The position numbers were made by a program, and so were the translations under genes. A stretch of 64,000 bases of DNA from positions 1 to 64,000 of the forward strand of contig JBBQWR010000017.1 of NCBI GenBank assembly GCA_038210495.1. Reading direction: 5' to 3'. How positions within the stretch are numbered: position 1 is the stretch's first letter; every line of letters starts with the position of its first letter. Below are positions 42,818-51,548 of the stretch, piece by piece. A model generated the notes under the pieces. The model was not told the origin of the DNA. It ran no database searches and worked only from the letters and a program-made list of their open reading frames with translations. This stretch comes from JBBQWR01 sp038210495. Its GTDB lineage: Bacteria; Planctomycetota; Planctomycetia; Pirellulales; DATAWG01.

Positions 42818-43579
42818 ATGCGACGCCCGTTCATAGCCGGCAACTGGAAAATGAACCTCGCCCACGGGGCCGCCGTGGCGCTTGCGTCCGAGATCGCCCA
42901 ACGAGCGAAGCCGTTTAAGGAGGTCGAAATCGCCGTCTGCCCGCCGTTTGTCTATTTAGAGGCCGTTCGCGCGGCGCTCGACGGTTCGTCGGTCGGCCTT
43001 GGCGCCCAGAACATGTACCATCAAGCGAGCGGGGCGTTTACCGGCGAAATTAGCCCGTCGATGCTCGTCGACGCCGGCTGCCACTATGTGATTCTTGGCC
43101 ACAGCGAGCGCCGGCATGTTTTCAAGGAGACCAGCGCCGACGTGAACCAAAAGGTGCTCGCCGCGCTGGGCGCAAAGTTGATTCCGATCGTGTGTGTTGG
43201 GGAACTGCTGGCCGAGCGCGAAGCGGGCCGCACGACGGACGTCATCCGCGAGCAGTTCGACGGTTCGCTCGTGGGCGTCACCGCCCAGCAGATGCACTCC
43301 GTCGTGATCGCCTATGAGCCGGTTTGGGCGATCGGCACGGGGCGAGTCGCCACCCCGGCCCAGGCGGAAGAGGTGCATTTGGACCTTCGCAAAATGCTGG
43401 AAGCCCGCTACAATGCCGAGGTTGCGGCCGCAGTCCGAATTCAATATGGCGGCAGCGTCAAACCGGACAACGCGGCCGAACTACTCGCTCAGCCCAACAT
43501 CGACGGGGCCTTAGTCGGCGGCGCGAGTCTCAAAGCGACCGATTTTCTCGGAATCATCGCCGGTTGCGGCCGCAAGTGA
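42818..43579 (+). CDS. tpiA: Triosephosphate isomerase
   Basis: 253 aa. It interconverts dihydroxyacetone phosphate and glyceraldehyde 3-phosphate. All catalytic residues stand at canonical numbers: Asn9 and Lys11 (AGNWKMN), His95 (LGHSERRH) and Glu167 (AYEPVWAIGTG); the phosphate-gripping loops IQYGGSVKPDN and GALVGGASL are present. Full length for the family. It lies between aroF and secG in the same orientation, a gap of 95 bp before secG. Confidence 0.97.
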   Translation: MRRPFIAGNWKMNLAHGAAVALASEIAQRAKPFKEVEIAVCPPFVYLEAVRAALDGSSVGLGAQNMYHQASGAFTGEISPSMLVDAGCHYVILGHSERRHVFKETSADVNQKVLAALGAKLIPIVCVGELLAEREAGRTTDVIREQFDGSLVGVTAQQMHSVVIAYEPVWAIGTGRVATPAQAEEVHLDLRKMLEARYNAEVAAAVRIQYGGSVKPDNAAELLAQPNIDGALVGGASLKATDFLGIIAGCGRK

Positions 43580-43674
43580 CACAAAAAAATCGCTAGCTAG
43601 GCATTCCAGGCTTAACCGGATATTGCCTTCAAGACCAACCTACCTCGCATTTATTTTCGGGAAACGCTTCAGCC

Positions 43675-44115
43675 ATGACAACTCTCTTGGGAATCGTGTT
43701 GGTTCTGACGGCCCTGTTTCTAATCCTCGTGATCCTCATTCAGCGGGGCCGCGGCGGGGGCTTGGCCGGGGCCCTGGGTTCGGGCGGCGGCCAAAGCGCG
43801 TTTGGCACGAAGGCGGGCGACACATTCACTCGGATCACGTTCGCCGTCGCCGCGTTCTGGATCGTGATGTGCATCATCTCGAACAAGGCCCTCTCGGTGT
43901 CGAAGAGCAAGTTCAGCGGGTCCGAGTCGACATCGACGTCTAAGGAGGATGTGGATGGTCCCGGTGCTGGAGCGAAACCGAAAACCAGCGACGACAAGGG
44001 CGCCACCTCCGGCAAAACGGATAAAGCCCCTACCGACGAAAAGGGCGCGAAACCGGCTAACAGCAAACCGGCCGACACCAAGCCGGCGGAGAAACCGGAC
44101 AGTCCTTCCAAGTAG
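43675..44115 (+). CDS. secG: Preprotein translocase subunit SecG with long charged tail
   Basis: 146 aa. Two TM helices fit SecG: TLLGIVLVLTALFLILVILI and ITFAVAAFWIVMCIISNKAL, separated by the conserved cytoplasmic loop QRGRGGGLAGALGSGGGQSA FGTKAGDTFTR. It assists the SecYE channel by facilitating SecA cycling. The C-terminal ~65 residues are a Lys/Asp/Pro-rich low-complexity tail (GAKPKTSDDKGATSGK), an extension not found in short SecG proteins but common in planctomycetes. Confidence 0.93.
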   Translation: MTTLLGIVLVLTALFLILVILIQRGRGGGLAGALGSGGGQSAFGTKAGDTFTRITFAVAAFWIVMCIISNKALSVSKSKFSGSESTSTSKEDVDGPGAGAKPKTSDDKGATSGKTDKAPTDEKGAKPANSKPADTKPAEKPDSPSK

Positions 44116-44163
44116 TCCACTCTTCCAGATAGCCCGCGAGCCGCGAATCTTCAGGAGCTTCCT

Positions 44164-45045
44164 TTGCTGCTCAGCATGACTGGATTCGGCGAAGCGCGTC
44201 GCCAGCAAGACGGCGTTACCGCGTCGGTCGAACTGCGGACGATCAACAGCCGGTACTTCAAAATTAACTATCGGTCCAGCGAGGGCTATAACGCCCTCGA
44301 GCCGCAGATTGAAGCGCTGATGCGCGAGCGGATTCGCCGCGGCACGGTGCAGATCAGCCTGCGGGTCGACCGTGCATCGTCGCCCGACGCCTACCGCTTG
44401 AACGCAGTCGTACTGGCCGGTTATTGGCGGCAGTTGAATGAGCTTGCCGCTCAATCGGATTTGCCGCGACCGACCGCCGTCGAAAGCCTCCTCCAGCTTC
44501 CGGGAGTGGTCGACGGAAATTCGCCCACCGGCGCCGCTCAAGACGATTGGCCGCTGATTTCCGAAACGCTCGACGCGGCGATGACAAACCTGTCGCAGAT
44601 GCGCGAAGAGGAAGGCCGGGCGATGGCCGCCGACCTGCGCGGCAATTGCTCGGCGATCAACACGCAGCTAAACTCCATCGCCGAGCGGGCGCCGCTGATG
44701 GTCGACGCCTACCGCGGCCGGCTGGAAGAGCGGCTCAAAAAGGTGCTGGCCGAGCACGATGTGGCCCTGGAACCGGCCGACGTGATCCGCGAAATCAGCA
44801 TCTTCGCCGAGCGGTCCGATATTTCCGAGGAAATCGTCCGGCTCCGCAGCCATTTGGAGCAATACGAAACGATCCTGAACCTGCCGGAAAGCTCCGGCCG
44901 CAAGCTAGAATTTCTTACCCAAGAGATCGGCCGCGAAACCAATACGATCGGCTCCAAAAGCGGCGACGTGCAAATTGCCCGGCATGTGATCGAGATCAAG
45001 GCGGGGATCGAGCGGCTGCGCGAAATGATTCAAAACGTCGAATAA
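44164..45045 (+). CDS. yicC: YicC family endoribonuclease
   Basis: 293 aa. TTG 44164 is chosen over ATG 44176 because aggag lies six bases upstream and it yields the family's N-terminus MLLSMTGFGEAR. YicC_N (about 1-155) and the DUF1732 C-terminal domain are both complete: TINSRYFKINYRSS, EEGRAMAADLRGNC, DVALEPADVIREISIFAERS DISEEIVRLRSHLEQY, LEFLTQEIGRETNTIGSKSG. E. coli YicC is described as an endoribonuclease. The gene ends 23 bp before gmk, a pairing conserved in many bacteria. Confidence 0.94.
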   Translation: MLLSMTGFGEARRQQDGVTASVELRTINSRYFKINYRSSEGYNALEPQIEALMRERIRRGTVQISLRVDRASSPDAYRLNAVVLAGYWRQLNELAAQSDLPRPTAVESLLQLPGVVDGNSPTGAAQDDWPLISETLDAAMTNLSQMREEEGRAMAADLRGNCSAINTQLNSIAERAPLMVDAYRGRLEERLKKVLAEHDVALEPADVIREISIFAERSDISEEIVRLRSHLEQYETILNLPESSGRKLEFLTQEIGRETNTIGSKSGDVQIARHVIEIKAGIERLREMIQNVE

Positions 45046-45068
45046 CGCTCGCCCAGGGGTTTTTGCCC

Positions 45069-45704
45069 ATGCAAATCATCGAGCAACTGCCCGTTACGCC
45101 CCCCAATCACCAGCGAGTCCACGACATGTCTACGGGACGGGTTGTCGTCATCTCGGGACCGTCTGGCGCCGGCAAGACGACGATCGTCAAGCAACTGTTC
45201 CAGCGCTGCGGGCAACTCGTGCACAGCGTATCCGCAACGACTCGACCGCCCCGGCCCGGCGAGCAGAATGGCGTCGATTATCACTTCCTCACGCCGGACG
45301 ACTTCGAGCGGCGGCGAATCGCCGACGGGTTCATCGAGTGCTTCGAGGTCTTCGGCAGCGGCTATTGGTACGGCACCCTGGGAAGCGAAGTCACCCCTAG
45401 ATTAGCCGACGGAAAGTGGGTAGTCTTAGAGATTGACGTTCAGGGCGCCAGCGCCGTGCTCCAGCAATTTCCCGATGCCCTGACGATCTTCGTCCGCCCG
45501 GAAACGCTGGCCGAATTGGAGCGGCGGCTCCGCCATCGGGCCACCGAATCCGAGGCCGCCATCGAGCGGCGCCTGGAAGTAGCCCGCCGGGAATTAGAAG
45601 CCGCGGATCAATATCGCTACCAGGTTTTCAACCTCAGCGTCGAGCAGGCCGTCGACGATATCGTGCACATCCTCAACCAGTGGGAGATTCCCTCGCAATG
45701 CTAG
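45069..45704 (+). CDS. gmk: Guanylate kinase
   Basis: 211 aa from ATG 45069; ATG 45126 is a possible later start that would remove a 19-residue non-conserved extension. It phosphorylates GMP to GDP. Visible motifs: P-loop ISGPSGAGKTT (30-38), SATTRPPRPGEQNGVDYHFL TPDDF (GMP site), and VVLEIDVQGA. Length and order fit the family. The 3' end overlaps rpoZ by seven bases (atgctag), as expected of translational coupling. Confidence 0.96.
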   Translation: MQIIEQLPVTPPNHQRVHDMSTGRVVVISGPSGAGKTTIVKQLFQRCGQLVHSVSATTRPPRPGEQNGVDYHFLTPDDFERRRIADGFIECFEVFGSGYWYGTLGSEVTPRLADGKWVVLEIDVQGASAVLQQFPDALTIFVRPETLAELERRLRHRATESEAAIERRLEVARRELEAADQYRYQVFNLSVEQAVDDIVHILNQWEIPSQC

Positions 45705-45961
45705 ATGAACTTCGCGAAGAAGAGATCGTCAACAAGGTCGGTGGTCGTTTCAAGCTTTCGACGCTGATCCAAAAGCGTCTGGTCGCGCTCAACGCCGGCA
45801 GCCGTCCACTGGTCGACTTCGAGACCGAGAACAAAATGGAATTGGTCATTCAAGAGATTATGCAGGACAAAATCTATTTGGATACCTCCAAGAACTTGCG
45901 GATCACGGGCGCGCACGACGAAGGGGGCGGACCGGCGGAATTGGATCTTACGAATCTGTAA
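45698..45961 (+). CDS. rpoZ: RNA polymerase omega subunit
   Basis: 87 aa from ATG 45698, overlapping the gmk stop by seven bases. The sequence LDELREEEIVNKVGGRFKLS TLIQKRLVALNAGSRPLVDF continues ENKMELVIQEIMQDKI, matching omega's conserved N-terminal half that clamps the beta' subunit. The gmk-rpoZ order is widely conserved. A short Gly/Asp tail follows (AHDEGGGPAELDLTNL). Confidence 0.93.
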   Translation: MLDELREEEIVNKVGGRFKLSTLIQKRLVALNAGSRPLVDFETENKMELVIQEIMQDKIYLDTSKNLRITGAHDEGGGPAELDLTNL

Positions 45962-45993
45962 ACGTCGGCGGAAAAAACCGCAGAGCGCTGGGC

Positions 45994-46069
45994 GCCACTG
46001 CTGGCTCGTCCAACAGTGCGGCCGGTAAGAACACGTGGAAGAAACACTGCTGGACAAGCCAGCAGTGGC
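45994..46069. repeat. Nested inverted repeat upstream of coaC
   Basis: Arms of 25 bases (45994-46018, gccactgctggctcgtccaa...; 46045-46069) are complementary at 23 positions. The right arm is itself a perfect 9-bp hairpin (cactgctgg-acaag-ccagcagtg, 46045-46067). It fills the gap between rpoZ and the coaC start at 46095 and looks like a mobile palindromic repeat. Confidence 0.75.
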
Positions 46070-46094
46070 ACCCGGATCAGGCAGCCAATTTCCC

Positions 46095-46655
46095 ATGACC
46101 GGTCGTGAGATTGTGATCGGCGTCACGGGCGGGATTGCCGCGTACAAGACGGCTACGCTCGTGAGCCAACTCGTGCAACGGGGGGCGGGCGTGCGAGTCG
46201 TGATGACTCGCGCCGCCCATAAGTTCATCGGCCGCGCGACGTTCGAGGCCCTCAGCGGCCGACCGGTGGCCCGGCGGATCTTTGGCGACGCGGAACATCC
46301 TCTGGGGCCGCATATCGATTTGGCGGGCGCCAATTTGCTATGTGTCGCGCCGGCCACGGCGAACTTCATGGCCAAGGCGGCCCTCGGATTGGCCGACGAT
46401 CTCCTGAGCACGCTCTATCTGACCTTCAAGGGTCCCGTGCTGATGGCGCCGGCGATGAACGAACGGATGTGGCGGCAGCCGTCCGTGCAGCGCAACGTCG
46501 CGCAGCTCAAAGCCGATGGCGTGCAAATGGTCGGTCCGGGCGAGGGCTGGTTGAGCTGCCGCACTAAAGCCATCGGGCGAATGTCGGAACCCGAAGAGAT
46601 TCGCCTGGCGATCGAGCGATTGCTCGATTCCGGCGCCGGGTACGTCGAGGCTTGA
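46095..46655 (+). CDS. coaC: Phosphopantothenoylcysteine decarboxylase (separate CoaC)
   Basis: 186 aa from ATG 46095. An earlier in-frame GTG at 46035 would translate the palindromic repeat, so it is rejected. This FMN enzyme makes 4'-phosphopantetheine for coenzyme A. Motifs: GVTGGIAAYK, HIDLAGANLLCVAPATANFM AK with the catalytic His, MAPAMNERMW, and the active-site Cys in WLSCRTKAIGRM. In most bacteria it is fused to CoaB; here it ends at 46655 and coaB starts two bases later. Confidence 0.93.
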   Translation: MTGREIVIGVTGGIAAYKTATLVSQLVQRGAGVRVVMTRAAHKFIGRATFEALSGRPVARRIFGDAEHPLGPHIDLAGANLLCVAPATANFMAKAALGLADDLLSTLYLTFKGPVLMAPAMNERMWRQPSVQRNVAQLKADGVQMVGPGEGWLSCRTKAIGRMSEPEEIRLAIERLLDSGAGYVEA

Positions 46656-46656
46656 C

Positions 46657-47286
46657 ATGGCGCGAGTGCTCATCACCAGTGGGCCGACGCGGCAGTACCT
46701 CGATCCCGTCCGATATCTTAGCAACGCCTCGAGCGGACGGATGGGCGCCGCTCTGGTCGAGGCGGCCATTAAAGTGGGCCATGAAGTGATCGTGGTCACC
46801 GGGCCCGTGGAGGTGGTCTACTCCTCGGCGGCTCGGATAATCCCCGTCGTTTCCACCGAAGAAATGCTTGCGGCGTGCCAGCAGGTGTTTGCCGAATGCG
46901 ATGGTCTGATTGGGGTCGCGGCGCCGTGCGACTATCGACCGGCTCGCGTAGCGACCGCAAAAATCCGCCGCACGGGCGAGCCGCTCAGCTTGGACCTGCA
47001 CGAAACGCCCGACATCGTGGCGACGCTCGGCGCGAGCAAACGGCTTGGTCAATGGCTCGTCGGTTTTGCGCTGGAAAGCGAGGATCCGCGGTTCCGCGCT
47101 CTTACGAAACTGCAAAAGAAGAGCTGCGATCTGATGGTCATCAACCACGTCTCGGCGATCGGCGCGACGGACAATTCCGTCGAAATTCTCGATCCCAACG
47201 GAGCGATCATAGCGACCTTCGCCGGTTCAAAAACAGACGTCGCGGCGGGCATTTTTCATGTCATCGAGCGCCGCTTGATGCTTTAG
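46657..47286 (+). CDS. coaB: Phosphopantothenate-cysteine ligase (separate CoaB)
   Basis: 209 aa. It joins cysteine to 4'-phosphopantothenate, normally using CTP. Visible motifs: LITSGPTRQYLDPVRYLSNA SSGRMG (nucleotide site), GVAAPCDYRPA, the flexible-loop region KIRRTG, LVGFALESED and DLMVINHVS. Only one base separates it from the coaC stop, so they are one operon. It is slightly shorter than the CoaB half of fused Dfp proteins but appears complete. Confidence 0.93.
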   Translation: MARVLITSGPTRQYLDPVRYLSNASSGRMGAALVEAAIKVGHEVIVVTGPVEVVYSSAARIIPVVSTEEMLAACQQVFAECDGLIGVAAPCDYRPARVATAKIRRTGEPLSLDLHETPDIVATLGASKRLGQWLVGFALESEDPRFRALTKLQKKSCDLMVINHVSAIGATDNSVEILDPNGAIIATFAGSKTDVAAGIFHVIERRLML

Positions 47287-47396
47287 CGGTAGGTCGTGTC
47301 CGCGGATAGTATTCGGCAGGATTAACTGACATGGGCCGGACAATCATCAGCTAATTTGGCGTATCCGCCCCTATTCTCCGTAGGAACTGCCCACAA

Positions 47397-47413
47397 AACC
47401 GCCGGGGACTGTC
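47397..47413. repeat. Short dispersed repeat, copy 2 (partner at 6188-6204)
   Basis: aaccgccggggactgtc is the exact reverse complement of 6188-6204 and runs into the palindrome ggggactgtcccc. It lies in the 270-bp gap after coaB. Confidence 0.5.
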
Positions 47414-47507
47414 CCCATTAGCGCAGTCCGCGAAGCAAAAACGGCGGACTCTCCGCTTCTCCCAGGCTCCCCTGCGTCGTAGACGAATCGCCGAGGTCAT
47501 GCAATAC

Positions 47508-47531
47508 TTGACATGGCCGGAGTTCTCCGGC
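47508..47531 (+). promoter_or_regulatory. -35 box with overlapping dyad upstream of the MORN lipoprotein
   Basis: A consensus TTGACA (47508-47513) is followed by the perfect 16-base dyad gccggagttctccggc (47516-47531) in the spacer. No good -10 hexamer is found at 16-18 bases (cttcta lies at 20). The dyad could be an operator; the gene starts at 47557 with aggag eight bases upstream. Confidence 0.3.
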
Positions 47532-47556
47532 GTCTTCTAGACAGGAGTGATTTCGG

Positions 47557-48495
47557 ATGGCGGACCGAGGGCGTCGATCATCGATCGGTTGGAATTTCCT
47601 GGGCGATATCGGGCCACGCCGCCTTTTGGATCTCGCGGTCCTGCTCGCGCTCTTGAGCGGGTGTCAAAAAAATTCCACGCCCACACCAGACGACGCCGCC
47701 AAAGCGCCGGCCGCCCACGCCACGGATTCCGCATCGACGAAAAGCTCGGCCGATGAATCGCCATCCGCGATTAGCGAATTTCTCAAAGATGGCAACGAGA
47801 AAAAGCCAGCCGGGGCGGCGCCGATCTTCGTGCAGCTAAAGGAACTGGTTTCTCAATATCCCGACGGGCGACCGAGCATGCGCCGCACCGTGCGGATTAT
47901 GAGCGACGATTCGACGCTCAATCACGGTCCGTATGTCGAATGGTATCCCTCGGGCGAGAAGTACATGCAGGGTAACTATGTCGAAGGCGTCCGACAGGGG
48001 GCGTTCACATCGTGGCACGAAAACGGCAAAATTTGCAAAACGCAAACCTATGCCGATGGCAAACTCGAGGGGAGTTGGCCCATCTTTCGGGATGACGGCA
48101 CGAAAGAGAAGGAGGTCGGGTTCCACGCCGATCAGCGTTCGGGCGTTTGGAAATACTACGACGCCACGGGTAAACAGCTGACCGCCCAAGAGGAATACAA
48201 AGACGGCAAGGCCAACGGCGTTTGGACGTTATGGCGAGCCGAAGGCAAGCCATTAAAAGAGCAGCATTTCACCAACGGCGAAGTCGATGGCCAACTAACC
48301 GAATGGTTTGATAACGGCCGGAAAGCGCATGTCAAAACGTTCAAGAAAGGGCGCGTCGAGGGAACTGAAATCTATTGGAAGCCCACAGGAGAGAAGCTGC
48401 GCGAAGTCTCCTGGTCCAACGGTCAACTCATCACGCTAGGAAATCCGGGCACGGATCCCGCCGTGTCGACCGACAACTCGGCCTCCAAACGGTAG
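47557..48495 (+). CDS. MORN-repeat (YwqK-like) putative lipoprotein
   Basis: 312 aa from ATG 47557 with aggag upstream. The N-terminus LLDLAVLLALLSGC fits a lipobox-type signal with Cys at about residue 37. A Ser/Ala/Lys-rich spacer follows. From about residue 110 the protein is built of MORN_2-type repeats: GPYVEWYPSGEKYMQGNY, GAFTSWHENGKICKTQTYAD, GVWKYYDATGKQLTAQEEYK, GVWTLWRAEGKPLKEQHFTN and GTEIYWKPTGEKLREVSW. The family is a beta-rich surface scaffold often annotated as 'toxin-antitoxin YwqK antitoxin', a label not supported by anything here. The function is unknown. Confidence 0.85.
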   Translation: MADRGRRSSIGWNFLGDIGPRRLLDLAVLLALLSGCQKNSTPTPDDAAKAPAAHATDSASTKSSADESPSAISEFLKDGNEKKPAGAAPIFVQLKELVSQYPDGRPSMRRTVRIMSDDSTLNHGPYVEWYPSGEKYMQGNYVEGVRQGAFTSWHENGKICKTQTYADGKLEGSWPIFRDDGTKEKEVGFHADQRSGVWKYYDATGKQLTAQEEYKDGKANGVWTLWRAEGKPLKEQHFTNGEVDGQLTEWFDNGRKAHVKTFKKGRVEGTEIYWKPTGEKLREVSWSNGQLITLGNPGTDPAVSTDNSASKR

Positions 48496-48804
48496 CGGCC
48501 GATCAGGGAATTGCCCGTCAGCGGCCATTTCCTATAAGCGCTTGGGTTTCTCCGTGAGCCCGCGACCCGGGTTTGACGGATTGGCCGGTCACTTTGCCGG
48601 TTTGATCCGTATAATGCTTCCACGCCACCAGGGTGCTTGAATCGCGCGCCCTGCTCGGAAACCAGCCTGCGTGAAGGGGGCCATTTAGCGAGTCAAGGCT
48701 CCGCCGCCATTGGCAGGAGGGCTAGGGAGGCTGGATTTGCGTTGTATGATTATGAACCGGCTTAATCGGCTGGCACGCCAATAACTTAGTTGAAAAGGTT
48801 TTCC

Positions 48805-50814
48805 ATGGATAATCCAGTGCCCGGCGGCCTTCCCAGACCCAGCGGAGGCATGCCTCCGCGCGGTCCCAACGGGGCCCCGGCTCAACCACCGCGACCGCGG
48901 ATGACCATTTCCACGGCATGGTTCCTGGTGATCATGCTGGCGGTGGTCGCGCTAATCTATTTCGGTCAGAGCGGCAATCGGTCGAAGCTCGACTACTCCT
49001 TCTTTCGCAAGCAACTCGATGCCAACAATATCGTCGAGGTGACCTACTCGCAGCAGCAGATCCTGGGCAAGTTCAAGGAGGCGCCGGCGATTCCTCCCGC
49101 GCCGGGAGCGGACGCCGCCAAAGCCCCCGCCGATAAGTATCGGATGGAGTTCTCCGTGCCGTTGCCGCTCGCCGAAGTGGACAACAAAGCGCTCGTCGAT
49201 GAGATGTACAAAAAGGGAGTGACGATCAACGCCGAGCTGTCGTCGGAAAACTCACTGCTGATGATGTTCTTGGTCTACGGACTGCCGATCCTGCTGATTG
49301 CCGCCTTGTGGTGGTTCATGCTCCGGCGGACACGCGATCAGTTCATGGGGGGCGGCGGCATTTTGTCGGGATTCAGCAAGAGCCCGGCCAAACGCTATGA
49401 GACCAGCGACCGGCGAATCACGTTCGCCGACGTGGCTGGACTGGAAGGGATCAAGCACGATCTCCAAGAAGTGGTCGAGTTTCTCAAGAACCCGGAAAAG
49501 TTTCAGCGGCTCGGTGGCCGCGTGCCCAAAGGCGTATTGCTGATGGGCCCGCCGGGCACCGGCAAAACGCTGCTGGCTCGCGCGGTTGCCGGAGAGGCCG
49601 ACGTGCCGTTTTTTTCCATCGGCGGTTCGGAGTTCATCCAGATGTTCGTGGGCGTCGGCGCCAGCCGGGTTCGCGATATGTTCAAAACCGCCAAAGACGC
49701 GGCGCCCTCGATCTTGTTCATCGACGAAATCGACGCCGTCGGCCGGCACCGCGGCGCGGGGCTCGGCGGGGGCCACGACGAACGCGAGCAAACGCTGAAT
49801 CAAATCCTCAGCGAAATGGACGGTTTTAGCCCGAACGAATCGGTGATCGTGCTGGCCGCGACAAACCGGCCCGACGTGCTCGATCCGGCTCTGCTTCGTC
49901 CGGGCCGGTTCGATCGGCATGTGACGGTCGATCGTCCCAATCAAAAGGGCCGCGTGGCGATTTTCAAGGTGCACACTCGCGATGTGCCGCTCGCGCCCAA
50001 TGTCGACCTGGAACGATTGGCGCGGGGCACCGTCGGACTCACCGGCGCCGATATTCGCAACTTGGTCAACGAAGCGGCCCTGTGGGCGACTCGCTGTGGA
50101 AAAGACAAAGTCGATGGCGACGACTTCGAATACGCCCGCGACCGCGTGCTCATGGGCGCCAAACGCGAGGAAGTTCTCATGGGCAAAGAAAAGACAATGA
50201 CCGCCTTCCACGAGGCGGGCCATGCCTTGCTGGCCTGGATTCTCCCCGGCATCGATCGGCTTCACAAGGTTACGATCATCCCTCGCGGTCGAGCTCTGGG
50301 AGTAACCCAATTGCTGCCCGAGGAAGATCGGCTCAGCATCAGTCAGTCGGAGCTGGAAAGCCGGCTCGTGTTTATGCTCGGGGGCCGGGCCGCGGAAAAG
50401 CTGGTCTTCGGCGAATACACGGCCGGCGCCGAAAACGATCTGACGCAAGCCACCAAACTGGCCCGCCGGATGGTGGCCCATTGGGGAATGAGCGAACGGC
50501 TTGGCCCGGTGGCCTATCGGACCAGTGACGAGCATCCGTTTTTAGGCAAGGAGATCTACGAGCAGCGCGAGTTCAGCGATCACACCGCACGGCTGATCGA
50601 CGAAGAAGTCTCCCGAATCCTGCACGAATCGGCGGAACGGGCGCAGCGGTTGGTTTCCGAGTATCGCGGCAAGCTGGACTCGATCGCCCACGCGCTCGAA
50701 GAGCATGAAGTGCTGGACGACATGGAAGTCGAGCAGCTCATCGGCCCCTCAGCGCACGGCAAGCCGGAGACGAACGGCGTCGCGCCACCCGACCCCACGG
50801 TGCCTGTCGTGTGA
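48805..50814 (+). CDS. ftsH: ATP-dependent zinc metalloprotease FtsH
   Basis: 669 aa from ATG 48805, with aaaagg upstream; an earlier TTG at 48790 is less likely. It degrades misfolded membrane and regulatory proteins. A Pro/Gly-rich cytoplasmic N-terminus precedes TM1 (about 37-54), a periplasmic domain, and TM2 (about 152-173). The AAA domain has Walker A GPPGTGKT (248-255), Walker B ILFIDEIDAVG and the pore motif FVGVG, followed by the SRH (ATNRPDVLDPALLRPGRFD). The protease domain has the zinc motif HEAGH (469-473) and the third ligand Asp in ENDLTQAT (about 545). All functional residues are present. Pro insertions (EAPAIPPAPGADAAKAPA) lengthen the periplasmic part. Confidence 0.96.
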   Translation: MDNPVPGGLPRPSGGMPPRGPNGAPAQPPRPRMTISTAWFLVIMLAVVALIYFGQSGNRSKLDYSFFRKQLDANNIVEVTYSQQQILGKFKEAPAIPPAPGADAAKAPADKYRMEFSVPLPLAEVDNKALVDEMYKKGVTINAELSSENSLLMMFLVYGLPILLIAALWWFMLRRTRDQFMGGGGILSGFSKSPAKRYETSDRRITFADVAGLEGIKHDLQEVVEFLKNPEKFQRLGGRVPKGVLLMGPPGTGKTLLARAVAGEADVPFFSIGGSEFIQMFVGVGASRVRDMFKTAKDAAPSILFIDEIDAVGRHRGAGLGGGHDEREQTLNQILSEMDGFSPNESVIVLAATNRPDVLDPALLRPGRFDRHVTVDRPNQKGRVAIFKVHTRDVPLAPNVDLERLARGTVGLTGADIRNLVNEAALWATRCGKDKVDGDDFEYARDRVLMGAKREEVLMGKEKTMTAFHEAGHALLAWILPGIDRLHKVTIIPRGRALGVTQLLPEEDRLSISQSELESRLVFMLGGRAAEKLVFGEYTAGAENDLTQATKLARRMVAHWGMSERLGPVAYRTSDEHPFLGKEIYEQREFSDHTARLIDEEVSRILHESAERAQRLVSEYRGKLDSIAHALEEHEVLDDMEVEQLIGPSAHGKPETNGVAPPDPTVPVV

Positions 50815-50877
50815 CACGTGCGTCACGCCGCAGGTCCCTTATGCATCAATTGTGAAAACGCTTCATTAAGCTCAAAG

Positions 50878-51138
50878 ATGACCGATACCCCCTCTCCCCC
50901 GCCGGATGCGCTTGGTCCCGACACGCTCAAAGCCGCGCTGAAGGCGTTCAAAAAGCGGCTGAAATTGACGCAGCTCGACGACGCTTCGCGAATTGGCCGA
51001 GGGCCAATGAGTTCCGGCCAGGGTTCGTCGATCGCCGGTATTACACCCCCGAATCAGTATCCTCGCGCCGTGTGGGATGAATTGGTTAAGCAAGGCAAGC
51101 TCAACGACGCCGGCCACGGGATGTATAGTCTGGCGTAA
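50878..51138 (+). CDS. Conserved small basic protein, unknown function
   Basis: 86 aa from ATG 50878, 63 bp after ftsH. Visible features: an acidic/Pro N-terminus, the basic helix LKAALKAFKKRLKLTQLDD, a GRGPMSSGQGSSIAGITPPN loop, and a C-terminal YPRAVWDELVKQGKLNDAGH GMYSLA that resembles a winged-helix end. I recognise it as a small family present in many planctomycetes near core genes. DNA or RNA binding is plausible from the basic helix but unproven. It converges on the Rrf2 gene, with the two stops only 2 bp apart. Confidence 0.72.
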   Translation: MTDTPSPPPDALGPDTLKAALKAFKKRLKLTQLDDASRIGRGPMSSGQGSSIAGITPPNQYPRAVWDELVKQGKLNDAGHGMYSLA

Positions 51139-51140
51139 GC

Positions 51141-51548
51141 TCACGACGGCGTCGGTTTATAGAGCAAACTCGAAAGCTTGATTTGCTCGAGTTGCTGCCT
51201 AGCGTTGGCGGTCACTTGTTCCAGCGCCTCTCGCAGCCGGGAATGCGACTCCACGGGAAAGCCATCCGCGACCGGCGCGCTGGAATTAACAGGGCCGTCG
51301 ACCGCTTCGATCACCTCGAGCAGCGAGATTTCCTCCGGCTTGCGGTCCAGCGTGTACCCGCCGTCGACGCCGCGCGAGGAATGCAAGATGCCGTGCGTGA
51401 CCAGATTTCGCAGAATCTGCAGCAGAAACCGTTCGGGCATCTGTCCTTTGGCCGCGAGTTGACTACAAGGAACCGGCACGGCCGATTCGGCCTCGGCCAA
51501 CTGGAGCGTGGCCTGCAAGGCGTATCCGGCGGTTCGCGACAACTTCAT
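51141..51548 (-). CDS. Rrf2 family transcriptional regulator
   Basis: 135 aa. The N-terminal winged helix fits Rrf2: MKLSRTAGYALQATLQLAEA, CSQLAAKGQMPERFLLQILR NLVTHGILHSSRGVDGGYTL and ISLLEVIEAVDGP. The three-Cys [Fe-S] cluster motif of IscR/NsrR is missing (only Cys28 is present), so cluster-based sensing is unlikely. A ~390-bp upstream gap may hold its own operator. No adjacent target gene is obvious. Confidence 0.9.
   Translation of the reverse strand: MKLSRTAGYALQATLQLAEAESAVPVPCSQLAAKGQMPERFLLQILRNLVTHGILHSSRGVDGGYTLDRKPEEISLLEVIEAVDGPVNSSAPVADGFPVESHSRLREALEQVTANARQQLEQIKLSSLLYKPTPS

Noticed and set aside
46035..46094. GTG start for coaC at 46035
   Set aside because: It would translate an inverted repeat; the conserved N-terminus begins at ATG 46095.
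47557..48495. Toxin-antitoxin function for the MORN/YwqK-like protein
   Set aside because: The label is inherited in databases; no toxin gene is adjacent and the protein looks like a lipoprotein.
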